Assembly: GCA_046758005.1 (NCBI GenBank)
Contig: JBHHZJ010000014.1
Span: 1 to 46,415 of the forward strand
Direction: 5' to 3'
Origin: JBHHZJ01 sp046758005
Lineage (GTDB): Bacteria; Pseudomonadota; Alphaproteobacteria; Kiloniellales; J153
Length of the DNA: 46,415 nt
Shown here: positions 31,779 to 41,111 of the stretch, piece after piece
Layout: the number at the start of each line of letters is the position of its first letter
Numbering within the stretch: the stretch's first letter is position 1
Notes under the pieces: generated by a model
What the model saw: only the letters and a program-made list of their open reading frames with translations
Database searches by the model: none
Told to the model about the DNA's origin: nothing
Translations under genes and position numbers: made by a program

Positions 31779-34330
31779 GCGCGGGCGGGGGCGGCGCGTC
31801 CGAATTCGCTCTCGCCCTGCGGTTCGCGAGGCGGGAGTTGCGCGGCGGCGTGCGTGGCTTTCGTGTGTTTCTGGCCTGCCTGACGCTCGGAGTCGCCGCC
31901 ATCGCCGCGGTCGGCTCGATCTCCGAGGCCATGCTTGCCGGGCTGCGGGAGGACGGGCGGCGGATCCTCGGCGGCGACCTGGACCTGCGCCTGGTCCACC
32001 GCGCGGCGAGCGCCGAGCAGCGGCGCTGGTTGGAGGCGCGCGGCGCGGTCTCCGAGGTCGTCCACATGCGCGCCATGGCGCGCGCGCCCGGCCCGCAGGG
32101 ACGGCGCACGCTGGTCGAGCTGCGCGCGGTCGACGGCTCGTACCCGTTGTACGGGGCGGTCGGGCTCGACCCGGCCGGGCCGCTCGGCGAGGCCCTGGCC
32201 TCCCGGGATGGCGTCTGGGGCGCGGTCGCGGACGCGAACCTGCTGCGCCGGTTGGATCTGGCCCCGGGTGCCCGGCTGCGCGTCGGCGAGGCCGAGTACG
32301 AGATCCGCGCCACGCTGTCCCGCGAGCCCGACCGCGCGACCCGGCTCGTCGCCTTCGGCCCGCACTTCATGGTCACAACGGCCAGCCTGGCCGAGACCGG
32401 TCTGGTGCAGCCGGGCAGCCTGATCCACTATCACTACCGCCTGCGCCTGCCCGACGGCGCCGACGCGGCGGAGGTGCGCCGCGCCCTGGCCGCGGCCTTT
32501 CCCGACGCCGGCTGGCGCATCCGCGGGCCGGGCGAGGCCGCGCCGCAGGTCGGCCACTTCATCGAGCGCCTGGGGGTGTACCTCACCCTGGTCGGCCTGA
32601 CCGCGCTCCTGATCGGCGGGCTCGGGGTCGGCAACGCGGTGCGCGCCTACCTCGAGAGCCGCACGGCGACCATCGCCACGCTCAAGTGCCTGGGCGCGCC
32701 GGGCCGCCTGATCTTTCGCACCTACCTGGCCCAGATCCTGACGCTCGCGCTTGCCGGCGTGGCGCTCGGCGCGGCGCTCGGCGCCGCCGCCCCGTACGCG
32801 ACCGCCGCGGTCCTGGCCGACCAGCTCGGGTGGCGTATCGCCACCGGCATCCACGCGCTGCCGCTGGCGACCGCAGGCGGGTTCGGCGTGCTGACGGCGG
32901 TCGCGTTCTCGCTCTGGCCGCTGGCGCGCTCCCGCGCGGTGCCCGCCGCGGCGCTGTTCCGCGACACGGTGGCGCCCGCGCCCGGGCCACGCGGACGCCG
33001 GGAGGCGCGCACGCTCCTGGCCATCGCGCTCGCCGCGGGGTCGATGGTGGCGCTCGCCGTGCTCACGGCCGCCGACCGCTGGCTGGGCCTGTATTTCGTG
33101 CTCGGCGCGCTCGGCGCGCTCGCGCTGTTCCGCCTCGCCGCGCTGGGCGTCACGGCGCTGGCCCGGCGCGCGCCGCGCCCGCGCCACGCCGGGCTGCGCC
33201 TGGCGGTCGCCAACCTGCACCGCCCCGGCGCGCCGACGGCGAGCGTCGTCACCTCGCTCGGCCTCGGGCTCACCGTGCTGGTCGCCATCACGCTGGTCGA
33301 GGCGAACCTCGCCCGCCAAGTGCGCGAGGAAATGCCGCGCAACGCGCCCGAGTTCTATTTCATCGACATCCAGCCCGACCAGGCCGCGGCGTTCGACCGC
33401 CTGGTCGCCGAGACCCCGGGCACCGGCGAGCTGCGCCGGGCGCCGATGCTGCGCGGGCGCATCACAGCGGTGGGCGGCGTGCCGGCGGAGCGGCTGGCGA
33501 TCCCGCCCGAGATCGCCTGGGTGTTCCGCGGCGACCGCGGGCTCACCTGGTCGGCTCGGCCGCCCGAGGGCGCGGAGCTCGTGGCCGGCGCCTGGTGGCC
33601 GGCGGATTACCGGGGCCCGCCGCTCGTCTCCCTCGACGCCGAGGTCGGCCGCGCGCTCGGCATCGGTCCGGGCGACCGGCTGACGATCAACGTGCTCGGC
33701 CGCGAGGTCGAGGTCGAGATCGCCAACCTGCGGGTCATCGACTGGGTGCGTCTTGGCATCAACTTCGTCATGGTCTTCTCGCCCGGCCTGTTCGAGGCCG
33801 CGCCGCAGACCTACATCGCCACGGTCCAGGCCGATCCCGGCGCCGCGGACGCGCTCGAGCGGGCGGTCACGGACCGCTTCGCCAATGTCTCGTCGATCCG
33901 GGTCAAGGAGACGCTCGCCTCGGTGGCCGATATCTTCGGCCACATCGCCGCGGCGCTGCGCGTGGCCGCGGGCGTGGCCCTGGCCGCCGGGGTGCTGGTC
34001 CTCGCCGGCGCGGTGGCGGCCGGGCACCGGCGGCGGGTCTACGACGCCGTCGTGCTCAAGGTGCTCGGCGCGACCCGGCCGGACATCGCCCGCGCCTTTC
34101 TGGTCGAATACGGGCTGCTCGGGCTGGTCACGGCGCTGGTCGCCGCGGCCGTCGGCAGCCTGGCGGCCTACTTCGTGCTCACCGCCGTCATGCACGTGCC
34201 GTTCGCGTTCCTGCCCGGAACCGTGTTCGGCACCGCGCTTGCCGCCGCCGCGCTCACGCTCGCCTTCGGTTTCGCCGGGACGTGGCGGGCGCTGGGGCAC
34301 AAGGCGGCGCCGCTGCTGCGCAACGAGTGA
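31775..34330 (+). CDS. ybbP: FtsX-like ABC transporter permease, YbbP-type
   Basis: 851 residues. The N-terminal helix (FLACLTLGVAAIAAVGSI) and a periplasmic MacB-type domain (about 45-250) come first. Two four-helix FtsX blocks follow near 265-360 and 720-845, and extra helices plus a second periplasmic domain lie between, as in YbbP. The start overlaps the ybbA stop. Length and layout match the double-FtsX type of exporter/extractor rather than LolC/E. Confidence 0.95.
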   Translation: MSAGGGGASEFALALRFARRELRGGVRGFRVFLACLTLGVAAIAAVGSISEAMLAGLREDGRRILGGDLDLRLVHRAASAEQRRWLEARGAVSEVVHMRAMARAPGPQGRRTLVELRAVDGSYPLYGAVGLDPAGPLGEALASRDGVWGAVADANLLRRLDLAPGARLRVGEAEYEIRATLSREPDRATRLVAFGPHFMVTTASLAETGLVQPGSLIHYHYRLRLPDGADAAEVRRALAAAFPDAGWRIRGPGEAAPQVGHFIERLGVYLTLVGLTALLIGGLGVGNAVRAYLESRTATIATLKCLGAPGRLIFRTYLAQILTLALAGVALGAALGAAAPYATAAVLADQLGWRIATGIHALPLATAGGFGVLTAVAFSLWPLARSRAVPAAALFRDTVAPAPGPRGRREARTLLAIALAAGSMVALAVLTAADRWLGLYFVLGALGALALFRLAALGVTALARRAPRPRHAGLRLAVANLHRPGAPTASVVTSLGLGLTVLVAITLVEANLARQVREEMPRNAPEFYFIDIQPDQAAAFDRLVAETPGTGELRRAPMLRGRITAVGGVPAERLAIPPEIAWVFRGDRGLTWSARPPEGAELVAGAWWPADYRGPPLVSLDAEVGRALGIGPGDRLTINVLGREVEVEIANLRVIDWVRLGINFVMVFSPGLFEAAPQTYIATVQADPGAADALERAVTDRFANVSSIRVKETLASVADIFGHIAAALRVAAGVALAAGVLVLAGAVAAGHRRRVYDAVVLKVLGATRPDIARAFLVEYGLLGLVTALVAAAVGSLAAYFVLTAVMHVPFAFLPGTVFGTALAAAALTLAFGFAGTWRALGHKAAPLLRNE

Positions 34331-34385
34331 GGCGGCCGAGCCGCCACCGGAGCGGAAGTTCCCGGTAAGGTGGTGCGAGAATCAG

Positions 34386-34416
34386 TTGATTCGCAGGTCC
34401 GCGGGGCCAATATTAG
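34386..34416 (+). promoter_or_regulatory. Weak promoter candidate for the BI-1 gene
   Basis: TTGATT at 34386-34391 and TATTAG at 34411-34416, 19 bases apart, in a locally AT-richer stretch of the 121-base space after ybbP. A small stem GAATC-AGTT-GATTC overlaps the -35. Confidence 0.3.
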
Positions 34417-34451
34417 GAGGCGGACGACACCTACGGAATTGAGGGGTTTCC

Positions 34452-35171
34452 ATGGCACTTAGACCGGACCGCAGATACATGACCCGCGCCCAGGCCGAGG
34501 CGGCCGTTGTCGATGTCGGGCTGCGCCGCTACATGCTGCGGGTCTACAATTACATGAGCGTCGCCTTGGCGTTGACCGGCGCGGTGGCGTTCTTCGTGTC
34601 CACGAGCCCCGCGCTGATGCAGGCCATTTACGGCACACCGCTGCTGTGGGTCGTAATCCTGGCACCGCTTGGCATGGTTTTCTTCCTGGCCGCGCGCATC
34701 CATCGGATGTCCACGGGCACGGCGCAGGCCATGTTCTGGGCTTACGCCGGGCTTGTGGGTCTTTCGTTGGCCTCGATCTTCCTGGTCTATACGGGCGCGT
34801 CGATCGCACGGGTGTTCTTCATCACGGCCGGCGCCTTCGCGGGCCTGTCCCTGGTCGGATACACGACCAAGAAGGACCTCTCCGGCATGGGGTCGTTCCT
34901 GTTCATGGGAGTGATCGGCCTGATCCTGGCGATGGTCGTGAACTGGTTCCTCGCGTCGAGCGCGCTGCAGCTGATGATCTCCGTCGGCGGCGTGCTGATT
35001 TTCGCCGGCCTGACCGCCTACGACACGCAGCAGATCAAGGTGATGTACTCCGAGGGCGACAGCAGCGAGGTCGGGGAAAAGAAGGCCATCATCGGCGCGC
35101 TGAAGCTCTATCTCGACTTCCTCAACATGTTCATCTTCCTGCTCCACATCGTCGGCGTCGCGCGCGAATAG
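34452..35171 (+). CDS. Bax inhibitor-1/YccA family membrane protein
   Basis: 239 residues with GAGGGG five bases before the ATG. Seven membrane helices follow a cytoplasmic N-terminus (RPDRRYMTRAQAEAAVVDVGLRRYMLRVYNYM). The family signature near the C-terminus reads LIFAGLTAYDTQQIK, containing the conserved Asp, and a helix KLYLDFLNMFIFLLHIV closes it. BI-1 proteins are pH-sensitive calcium leak channels in bacteria such as B. subtilis YetJ; E. coli YccA inhibits FtsH. The gene is monocistronic, with a terminator behind it. Confidence 0.94.
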   Translation: MALRPDRRYMTRAQAEAAVVDVGLRRYMLRVYNYMSVALALTGAVAFFVSTSPALMQAIYGTPLLWVVILAPLGMVFFLAARIHRMSTGTAQAMFWAYAGLVGLSLASIFLVYTGASIARVFFITAGAFAGLSLVGYTTKKDLSGMGSFLFMGVIGLILAMVVNWFLASSALQLMISVGGVLIFAGLTAYDTQQIKVMYSEGDSSEVGEKKAIIGALKLYLDFLNMFIFLLHIVGVARE

Positions 35172-35195
35172 CGCCCGCGCAAGCCGCGAACGGCC

Positions 35196-35225
35196 AAAGG
35201 CCCGGGGGACTCTCCCGGGCCTTTT
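35196..35225 (+). terminator. Rho-independent terminator after the BI-1 gene
   Basis: An 11-bp stem, AAAGGCCCGGG at 35196-35206 and CCCGGGCCTTT at 35214-35224, with a seven-base loop; four T residues (35222-35225) finish it. Confidence 0.88.
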
Positions 35226-35323
35226 CGTCGGCGCGGCCCTTTCGGCGCCCCGGGTCTTGTGAGAGATTCGGGTGCGGCGGCCAGCCGCAACCCGGAGCCG
35301 AAAGCGAGGTCCGCGTTCGAGCC

Positions 35324-35965
35324 ATGTACGTCCCCGACGACTTCGCGTTGGACGACGCCGCGGCGGTCGCCGAGGTGATCCGCCGCCATGGCTTCGCCGT
35401 GCTGGTCACCGCCGTCGACGGGCGAGCGGTCGCCAGCCACCTGCCGTTCCTGTTCGATCCGGACCGTGGCGCAAAAGGCACGCTGCGCGCCCACATGGCG
35501 CGCGCCAACCCGCAATGGCGCGATCTCGCGCGCCTCGGCGAGACGGGCGGCGAGGCCCTCGTCGTCTTCCAGGGCCCACACGCCTACGTTTCGCCGAACT
35601 GGTACGGCGCGCAACCCGCGGTGCCGACCTGGAACTACGTCGCCGTGCACGCCGCCGGCACGCCCAGACTCGTGGAGGAGCCCGGGCAGGTGCGCGCGAT
35701 GCTCGAGCGCCTGGTGCGAACCCATGAAGCCGGCCTCTCCGAGCCGTGGTCGCTCGGCAGCCAGGACGAGGCCTTCGTCGCGCGCATGATGCGCGGAATC
35801 GTCGCCTTCGAGATCCCGGTGGCGCGCCTGGAAGCCAAGGCGAAGCTGAACCAGAACAAGCGCCCGGAGGAACGCCGGGGCGCCGCGGCGGGGCTGCGGG
35901 CGGGCGGCGATCCGCTCGCCGACCAGGTCGCGGCGCTCATGGAGAATCCGGCCTTCGGCGCGTGA
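35324..35965 (+). CDS. PaiB-like FMN-binding negative transcriptional regulator family protein
   Basis: 213 residues: MYVPDDFALDD start, HGFAVLVTAVDG, ASHLPFLFDP, VVFQGPHAYVSPNWY, VPTWNYVAVHAAG and a C-terminal KAKLNQNKRPEERRG, all typical of the PaiB/COG2808 split-barrel family. B. subtilis PaiB represses sporulation and protease genes; in proteobacteria the family is mostly uncharacterised and may simply bind a flavin or haem. A glycerophosphodiesterase gene follows after 25 bases. Confidence 0.92.
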   Translation: MYVPDDFALDDAAAVAEVIRRHGFAVLVTAVDGRAVASHLPFLFDPDRGAKGTLRAHMARANPQWRDLARLGETGGEALVVFQGPHAYVSPNWYGAQPAVPTWNYVAVHAAGTPRLVEEPGQVRAMLERLVRTHEAGLSEPWSLGSQDEAFVARMMRGIVAFEIPVARLEAKAKLNQNKRPEERRGAAAGLRAGGDPLADQVAALMENPAFGA

Positions 35966-35990
35966 GACGGGCGCGGAGGCCGGCCACGAC

Positions 35991-37052
35991 ATGATCACCC
36001 GCGCGCTGTCGAAGGCCTCGCGCGTCTGGCTGGCCGTCACCGGGGTGCTGCTCGCCGTCGGCGTGGCCACCCTGTTCGCCCCGGGGCCGCGCCCCGGCGG
36101 CCGGACCGGGCTTCCCTCCGCCTTCGACCTGCAGGGCCACCGGGGCGCGCGCGGCCTTTATCCCGAGAACAGCCTGCCCGGCTTCGAGGCGGCGCTCGCG
36201 CTCGGCGTGACCACGCTGGAGATGGATGTGGGCATGACCGCCGACGGGGTGCTGGTGGTCCACCACGACCGCCGGCTCGACCCCGAGCGCACGCGCGGGC
36301 CGGGCGGCGCCTGGCTCGACCCGCCCACACCGGCGCTCTTCGCGCTGGACTTCGCCGAGCTCGCCGCCTACGACATCGGCCGCCCCCGCCCGGGCGGCAA
36401 GGTCGCCGCGCGCTTTCCGGCGCAGCGGCCCCTGGACGGCGTGCGGATTCCCGCCCTCGCCGAGGTGCTGGCCCGCGCCGAAGCGCGCTCGGGCGGGACG
36501 GTGCGCTACAACGTGGAGATCAAGACCTCGCCGCTGGCCCCGGATGAGACCGCGCCGCCCGCGGCCCTGGCCGAGGCGCTGGTCGCCGCGCTCGCCGAGG
36601 CCGGCGTCACCGAACGGGCGCAAATCCAATCGTTCGATTGGCGCGCGCTGCGCCGCGTCCAGGAGATCGCGCCGGGGGTCGCCACCGTCTACCTGAGCGC
36701 CGAGCGCTCCTGGCTCGACAATCTGGAGCGCGGCCGGCCCGGCGTGTCGCCGTGGACCGCGGGCCTCGACGTGGACGCCTTCGACGGCTCGGCGGCGCGC
36801 GCGGTCAAGGCGGCGGGCGGGCGCGTCTGGTCGCCCTACTTTCGCGACCTGCGCGGGGCGGACTTGCGCGAGGCGCACGGCCTGGGCCTGCGCGTCGTAG
36901 TGTGGACCGTCAACGAGCCGGCCGACATGGCCTCGCTGATCGACCTTGGAGTCGACGGGATCATCACCGACTACCCGGACCGCCTGCGCGCGGTCATGGC
37001 CGGGAAGGCCATGCCCTTGCCGCCCGGCTTCGGGCCCGCGCCGGGCGGTTAA
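35991..37052 (+). CDS. Glycerophosphodiester phosphodiesterase, membrane-anchored
   Basis: 353 residues. An N-terminal hydrophobic segment (VWLAVTGVLLAVGVATLFAP) is a signal or anchor, so the enzyme is likely periplasmic. The GDPD barrel has the first His in LQGHRGARGLYPENSLPGF, metal ligands in EMDVGMTADG and the second His in VVHHDRRLD. The C-terminal LRVVVWTVNEPADM and LGVDGIITDYPDRL complete the fold. It releases sn-glycerol 3-phosphate from glycerophosphodiesters. Its stop overlaps the stop of the convergent DUF6494-like gene by four bases. Confidence 0.95.
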   Translation: MITRALSKASRVWLAVTGVLLAVGVATLFAPGPRPGGRTGLPSAFDLQGHRGARGLYPENSLPGFEAALALGVTTLEMDVGMTADGVLVVHHDRRLDPERTRGPGGAWLDPPTPALFALDFAELAAYDIGRPRPGGKVAARFPAQRPLDGVRIPALAEVLARAEARSGGTVRYNVEIKTSPLAPDETAPPAALAEALVAALAEAGVTERAQIQSFDWRALRRVQEIAPGVATVYLSAERSWLDNLERGRPGVSPWTAGLDVDAFDGSAARAVKAAGGRVWSPYFRDLRGADLREAHGLGLRVVVWTVNEPADMASLIDLGVDGIITDYPDRLRAVMAGKAMPLPPGFGPAPGG

Positions 37053-37255
37053 ACGAGCGAGATGTCGCCGGTGATGTCGTGGCTGAGGTCGAGGCCCTCG
37101 ACCGTGAGGGTGATCGTGGCCTTGAGCGTCTCGTTGCCGGTCAGCTCGCCGGTTTCAATCGCCTTGCGCACCGCCTGCTCGATCTCGCGCTGCGAGGTGA
37201 CTCCGACCTTCTTCAGGAACTTGCGAACCTCCATGTTGAAGACATCCTCGTTCAT
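37049..37255 (-). CDS. DUF6494-like small protein
   Basis: 68 residues with GGAGG five bases before the ATG. It starts MNEDVFNMEVRKFLKKVGVT and continues SQREIEQAVRKAIETGEL, with a short beta-rich end (TITLTVEGLDLSHDITGDI). I match this to a small alphaproteobacterial family, DUF6494, from memory. Function unknown; no membrane segment. It is divergent from the DUF882 gene, with 206 bases between the starts and no clear promoter. Confidence 0.82.
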   Translation of the reverse strand: MNEDVFNMEVRKFLKKVGVTSQREIEQAVRKAIETGELTGNETLKATITLTVEGLDLSHDITGDISLV

Positions 37256-37461
37256 GCCTGCCTCCGTCCGTGCCGTGCAGCGCCGCCGCGCTCGTTCGTC
37301 CCGGCCGAGGATAGCGGCTTGCCCGAGGCGGCGCCACGGCGCGTTGACGTTCCGGTACCGCCTCCGGTCCGATTTGCGTATCCTACGGATTGGGTCGAGG
37401 CCGGCGGCAAGGGACGGTTTCGTGCCGCCGCCGAGGTCCGGGGGAAATCCGGGGCAGAGGG

Positions 37462-38001
37462 ATGGGGCTCCACGCCGAGCGCAGGAAATTCCTGACGTTC
37501 TCGCTTGCCGCCGCGGCCGCGGCGCTGGCCTGCCCGGCCGTCGCGCGCGCCCACGCAAAGGAGCGCGCGGTGGCGTTCTACAACATGCACACTGGCGAAT
37601 CGCTCGAGGCCGTCTACTGGGCGGCCGGGACTTACGTGGAGCAGAGCCTGCGCGAGATCGCCGTGGTGCTGCGCGACCACCGCACCGGAGAGATCAAGGC
37701 GATCGACCCGCGCCTGATCGACGCTCTGCATGCGCTCCGCGGGCGGGTCGGGTCCCGCCGGGCCTTCCACGTCATCTCGGGCTATCGCTCGCCCAAGACC
37801 AACGCCATGCTGCGCCGGAAGAGCGCCGGCGTCGCGAGGAAGAGCTACCACATGCGGGGCATGGCGGCGGACCTGTTCCTGCCCGACCGCGATCTCAGGG
37901 CGCTCCACCGGGCGGCGCTGGCGATGAAGGCCGGCGGTGTCGGCTATTACCCGAACCCCGGGTTCATTCACCTCGACACCGGCCGCGTGCGCTCCTGGTA
38001 G
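37462..38001 (+). CDS. DUF882/YcbK family, MepK-like murein endopeptidase
   Basis: 179 residues from the ATG at 37462. The N-terminus ERRKFLTFSLAAAAAALAC resembles a Tat signal, with RR followed by KFL, so export in folded form is likely. The peptidase M15-like core has VISGYRSPKTN, HMRGMAADLFLP and GVGYYPNPGFIHLDTG, supplying the zinc ligands His, Asp and His. Relatives cut 3-3 cross-links in peptidoglycan. The gene seems monocistronic. Confidence 0.92.
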   Translation: MGLHAERRKFLTFSLAAAAAALACPAVARAHAKERAVAFYNMHTGESLEAVYWAAGTYVEQSLREIAVVLRDHRTGEIKAIDPRLIDALHALRGRVGSRRAFHVISGYRSPKTNAMLRRKSAGVARKSYHMRGMAADLFLPDRDLRALHRAALAMKAGGVGYYPNPGFIHLDTGRVRSW

Positions 38002-38043
38002 GCGCCGGCCCGGCCCTCGCGCCGGTCGGCTTGCGCGCCGCGT

Positions 38044-38072
38044 TTGGACCGCGGGCCGAACTCCGCTAGACT
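38044..38072 (+). promoter_or_regulatory. Sigma-70 type promoter of the dioxygenase operon
   Basis: TTGGAC at 38044-38049, a 17-base spacer and TAGACT at 38067-38072 lie 67 bases before the dioxygenase ATG. It would drive the four-gene operon to 42101. Confidence 0.6.
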
Positions 38073-38138
38073 CCCGGTCGAAGACCGGCGTGGGTCGCGC
38101 CTGCCGGCGGGCGCGGCGCAGGAACGGGAGGAAATGCC

Positions 38139-38933
38139 ATGCGCCTGAACGAACGACAAATCGCCGAATTCGAGGAGCGGGGGTACGTCTTCCTGCCGGA
38201 GGTGTTCGCCCCGGCCGAGGTCGCCGTGCTGAACCGGGAGGTGCCGGGCATCTTCGCCCAGCGGCGCCCGGAGGTCTGGCGCGAAAGGGACGGCAGGGCC
38301 GTGCGCACGGCCTTCGCCGCGCACACCTACAACGAGGCCTTCCGCCGCCTGGCCGCCCACCCGCGCATGATCGAGCCGGTCAAGCAGTTGCTCGGCGGCG
38401 ACGCCTACGTCCACCAGTTCAAGATCAACGGCAAGCAGGCCTTCGACGGCGACGTGTGGCAGTGGCACCAGGACTACGGCACCTGGGCGCGCGACGACCT
38501 CATGCCCGAGCCGCGCGCCATGAACATCGCCGTGTTCCTGGACGAAGTGAACGAGTTCAACGGCGCGCTCATGTTCATCCCGAAGAGCCACAAGCGCGGC
38601 GTGCTCGAAGCCGGCCACGACGTGCTGACCACCTCCTATCCGCTGTGGACGCTTGACAAGGAGACGGTGACGCGCCTGGCCGAGGAGGGCGGCATCGTCG
38701 CGCCGAAAGGCCCGGCCGGGTCGGTGCTCATGTTCCACTGCAACCTGGTGCACGCCTCGCCGGGCAATATCTCGCCGTGGAACCGCGCCATCGTCTACGT
38801 CAGCCTGTGCCACGTGGACAACCACATCCGGCGCTTCAAGCGCCCCGAGTGGATCGCCCACCGCGACTTCGCGCCGGTCGCGTGCCTGGCGGACGACTGC
38901 CTGCTCGAACTCGCCAGCCAGGCGGCGGAATAG
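38139..38933 (+). CDS. Phytanoyl-CoA dioxygenase family, proline/ectoine-hydroxylase-like Fe(II)/2-oxoglutarate oxygenase
   Basis: 264 residues with GGGAGGAA before the ATG. The iron triad is His 110 and Asp 112 (WHQDY) and His 205 (LVHAS); Arg 216 is placed to bind 2-oxoglutarate. The block YVHQFKINGKQ...GDVWQWHQDYGTWARDDLMP...NIAVFLDEV, then FIPKSHKRGV, is very close to what I remember of trans-4-proline hydroxylase and ectoine hydroxylase, so an amino-acid-like substrate is plausible but not proven. It is the first gene of an operon with a SAF-domain dehydrogenase, an SDR and a nitronate monooxygenase. Confidence 0.92.
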   Translation: MRLNERQIAEFEERGYVFLPEVFAPAEVAVLNREVPGIFAQRRPEVWRERDGRAVRTAFAAHTYNEAFRRLAAHPRMIEPVKQLLGGDAYVHQFKINGKQAFDGDVWQWHQDYGTWARDDLMPEPRAMNIAVFLDEVNEFNGALMFIPKSHKRGVLEAGHDVLTTSYPLWTLDKETVTRLAEEGGIVAPKGPAGSVLMFHCNLVHASPGNISPWNRAIVYVSLCHVDNHIRRFKRPEWIAHRDFAPVACLADDCLLELASQAAE

Positions 38934-38937
38934 GCCG

Positions 38938-40299
38938 ATGAACCTCTCCCGCCTGCTCGCCGCCCGCGCGGGCGAGGGCCGCCCGGTGCGCGTCGGCCTG
39001 ATCGGGGCCGGCAAGTTCGGCGCCATGTTCCTGGCCCAGGCGCGCCTGGTGCCCGGCTTCCACATCATGGCCGTGGCCGACCTCGACCCGGCGCGGGCGC
39101 GCGCGGCGCTGCTGACGACGGGTTGGCCGGCCGAGCGGATCGAGGCCCCGACCTTCGCGGACGCCGCCCGGACCGGCGCGACCCACGTGACCGACGACGC
39201 CGAGGCGTTGATCGCCGCCGACGGCCTCGAAGTCGCGATCGACGCGACGGGGCACCCGCGCGCCGGGCTGCGCCACGCCCGGCTGTGCCGCGCGCACGGC
39301 CGGCACCTGGTCATGGTCAACGTCGAGGCCGACGCGCTCGCCGGCCCCTTGCTCGCGCGCGAGGCGGAGAAAGCCGGCCTCGTCTACTCGCTCGCCTACG
39401 GCGACCAGCCGGCGCTCATTTGCGAGATGGTCGACTGGGCGCGCACCTGCGGCCTGTCCGTCGTCGCCGCGGGCAAGGGCACCAAGTACCTGCCGGAGTA
39501 CCACGCCTCCACGCCCGAGACGGTCTGGGGCTACTACGGCCTCACGCCGGAGCAGGCGGCGGCCGGCGGAATGAACCCGCGGATGTTCAACTCCTTCCTG
39601 GACGGCACCAAGTCGGCGATCGAGATGACCGCCGTGGCCAACGCCACCGGCCTGACGCCGGCGCCCGACGGTCTGTCTTTCCCGCCCGTCGGCGTGGACG
39701 ACCTGGCCACCGCGCTGCGGCCGGAGGCCGACGGCGGCCGGCTCCACCACAAGGGTCAGGTCGAAGTCGTCTCGAGCCTGGAGCGCGACGGCCGGCCCGT
39801 CGCGCGCGACCTGCGCTGGGGCGTCTACGTCGTGTTCGAGGCGCCGTCGGACTACACCGCGCGCTGCTTCGCCGAATACGGCCTGGTGACCGACCCGAGC
39901 GGCCGCTTCAGCGCCATGTACAAGCCGTTCCACCTGATCGGGCTGGAGCTGGGCGTCTCGGTGGCGAGCGCCGCCCTGCGCGGCGAGCCCACGGGGGCCG
40001 CCACGGGCTTCCGCGCCGACGCAGCCGCCACGGCCAAGCGCGACCTGGCCGCGGGCGAGATCCTTGACGGCGAGGGCGGCACCACGGTGTGGGGCAGGCT
40101 CATGCCCGCCGCCGACAGCCTGGCGGCCGGCGCGCTTCCCATCGGACTGGCGCAGGGGGTCGCGCTGGTCCGTCCGGTCAAGGCCGGCAGCGTGCTCACC
40201 CGGAGCGACGTGGCGCTCGACGAGGCCGACGAGGCCGTGCGCGTGCGGCGCGCGATGGAGGCCGCCTTCCCCCAGGACAGTCCGAAGGCGGCGGAATGA
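38938..40299 (+). CDS. NAD(P)-dependent oxidoreductase with C-terminal SAF domain
   Basis: 453 residues, starting four bases after the dioxygenase stop. The N-terminal Rossmann domain has VRVGLIGAGKFGAMFL, followed by VAIDATGHPRAG and LVMVNVEADALAGP. This is the homoserine-dehydrogenase-like pattern of a family often mislabelled FlgA because of its C-terminal SAF domain (about 345-430: KRDLAAGEIL ... LIGLELG, VRPVKAGSVLTRSDV). Members act in poorly known sugar or acid catabolism. The substrate is unknown. The stop overlaps the SDR start. Confidence 0.88.
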   Translation: MNLSRLLAARAGEGRPVRVGLIGAGKFGAMFLAQARLVPGFHIMAVADLDPARARAALLTTGWPAERIEAPTFADAARTGATHVTDDAEALIAADGLEVAIDATGHPRAGLRHARLCRAHGRHLVMVNVEADALAGPLLAREAEKAGLVYSLAYGDQPALICEMVDWARTCGLSVVAAGKGTKYLPEYHASTPETVWGYYGLTPEQAAAGGMNPRMFNSFLDGTKSAIEMTAVANATGLTPAPDGLSFPPVGVDDLATALRPEADGGRLHHKGQVEVVSSLERDGRPVARDLRWGVYVVFEAPSDYTARCFAEYGLVTDPSGRFSAMYKPFHLIGLELGVSVASAALRGEPTGAATGFRADAAATAKRDLAAGEILDGEGGTTVWGRLMPAADSLAAGALPIGLAQGVALVRPVKAGSVLTRSDVALDEADEAVRVRRAMEAAFPQDSPKAAE

Positions 40300-41102
40300 C
40301 CGAGCCGCGCCCGGCGAAACCCCAAGAGGGACCAGAGGCAGGGAACGGCTCCGCCGCCACCGGCGTGATGGTCGTGACCGGCGGCGGCCGGGGCATCGGG
40401 GCGGCCACCGCGCGGCTCGCCGCCCGGCGCGGCTACGCCGTCTGCGTGAACTACGTGTCTAACTCCCAGGCGGCCGAGGCTCTGGTCGCGGAGGTCCGCG
40501 CGGCCGGCGGACGCGCCATCGCGCACCGGGCGGACGTGAGCGTCGAGGACGAGGTCGAGCGCCTGTTCGCGCGCGTCGACGAGGAGCTCGGCCCGGTCAC
40601 GGCGCTCGTCAACAACGCCGGGCTGAGCGGGCGCATCTCGCGCCTGGACGAGGCCGAGGGCGAAACCCTGCGCCGGGTCGTCGCGGTCAACGTCCTCGGC
40701 GTCCTGTACTGCGCGCGCGCGGCGGTGCGGCGCATGTCGACCCGCCACGGTGGCAAGGGCGGGGCCATCGTCAACGTCTCCTCGGGCGCGGCGACGCTCG
40801 GCAGCCCGGGTGAGTACGTCTGGTACGCCGGTTCGAAGGGCGCGGTGGACAGCATCACCCTCGGCCTGGCGCGCGAGGTGGCCGGCGAGGGCATCCGGGT
40901 CAACGCGGTGGCGCCGGGCATGATCGCGACCGAAATCCACGCCGCCTCCGGCGACCCCGGCCGCCTGGAGCGGATCGGGCGGAGCGTGCCCATCGGCCGG
41001 CCGGCCGATCCGGAGGAGGTCGCCGAGCCGATCCTGTGGTTGCTCTCGGAGCAGGCCGGCTACGTCACCGGCGCGGTGCTGCGCGTGGCCGGCGGCAGAT
41101 AG
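40296..41102 (+). CDS. Short-chain dehydrogenase/reductase (SDR)
   Basis: 268 residues from the ATG at 40296, which overlaps the upstream stop (ATGA). The first 20 residues are a Pro/Gly/Ala-rich leader. The classical SDR motifs follow: TGGGRGIGAAT for the cofactor, LVNNAG, then Ser (NVSSGAA) and YAGSK for the Tyr-Lys pair. A C-terminal GYVTGAVLRVAGGR closes the fold. It presumably oxidises or reduces a hydroxyl made by the dioxygenase or the partner dehydrogenase. Confidence 0.93.
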   Translation: MTEPRPAKPQEGPEAGNGSAATGVMVVTGGGRGIGAATARLAARRGYAVCVNYVSNSQAAEALVAEVRAAGGRAIAHRADVSVEDEVERLFARVDEELGPVTALVNNAGLSGRISRLDEAEGETLRRVVAVNVLGVLYCARAAVRRMSTRHGGKGGAIVNVSSGAATLGSPGEYVWYAGSKGAVDSITLGLAREVAGEGIRVNAVAPGMIATEIHAASGDPGRLERIGRSVPIGRPADPEEVAEPILWLLSEQAGYVTGAVLRVAGGR

Positions 41103-41111
41103 AGGCGGGAC

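Noticed and set aside
31478..34300. 940-codon minus-strand open frame opposite ybbA/ybbP
   Set aside because: Antisense of a clear permease gene; composition shows only codon-bias shadowing.
37256..37461. TTGACG and TATCCT as a promoter between the DUF6494-like and DUF882 genes
   Set aside because: The hexamers are 29 bases apart, too far for a sigma-70 promoter, and no better pair was found.
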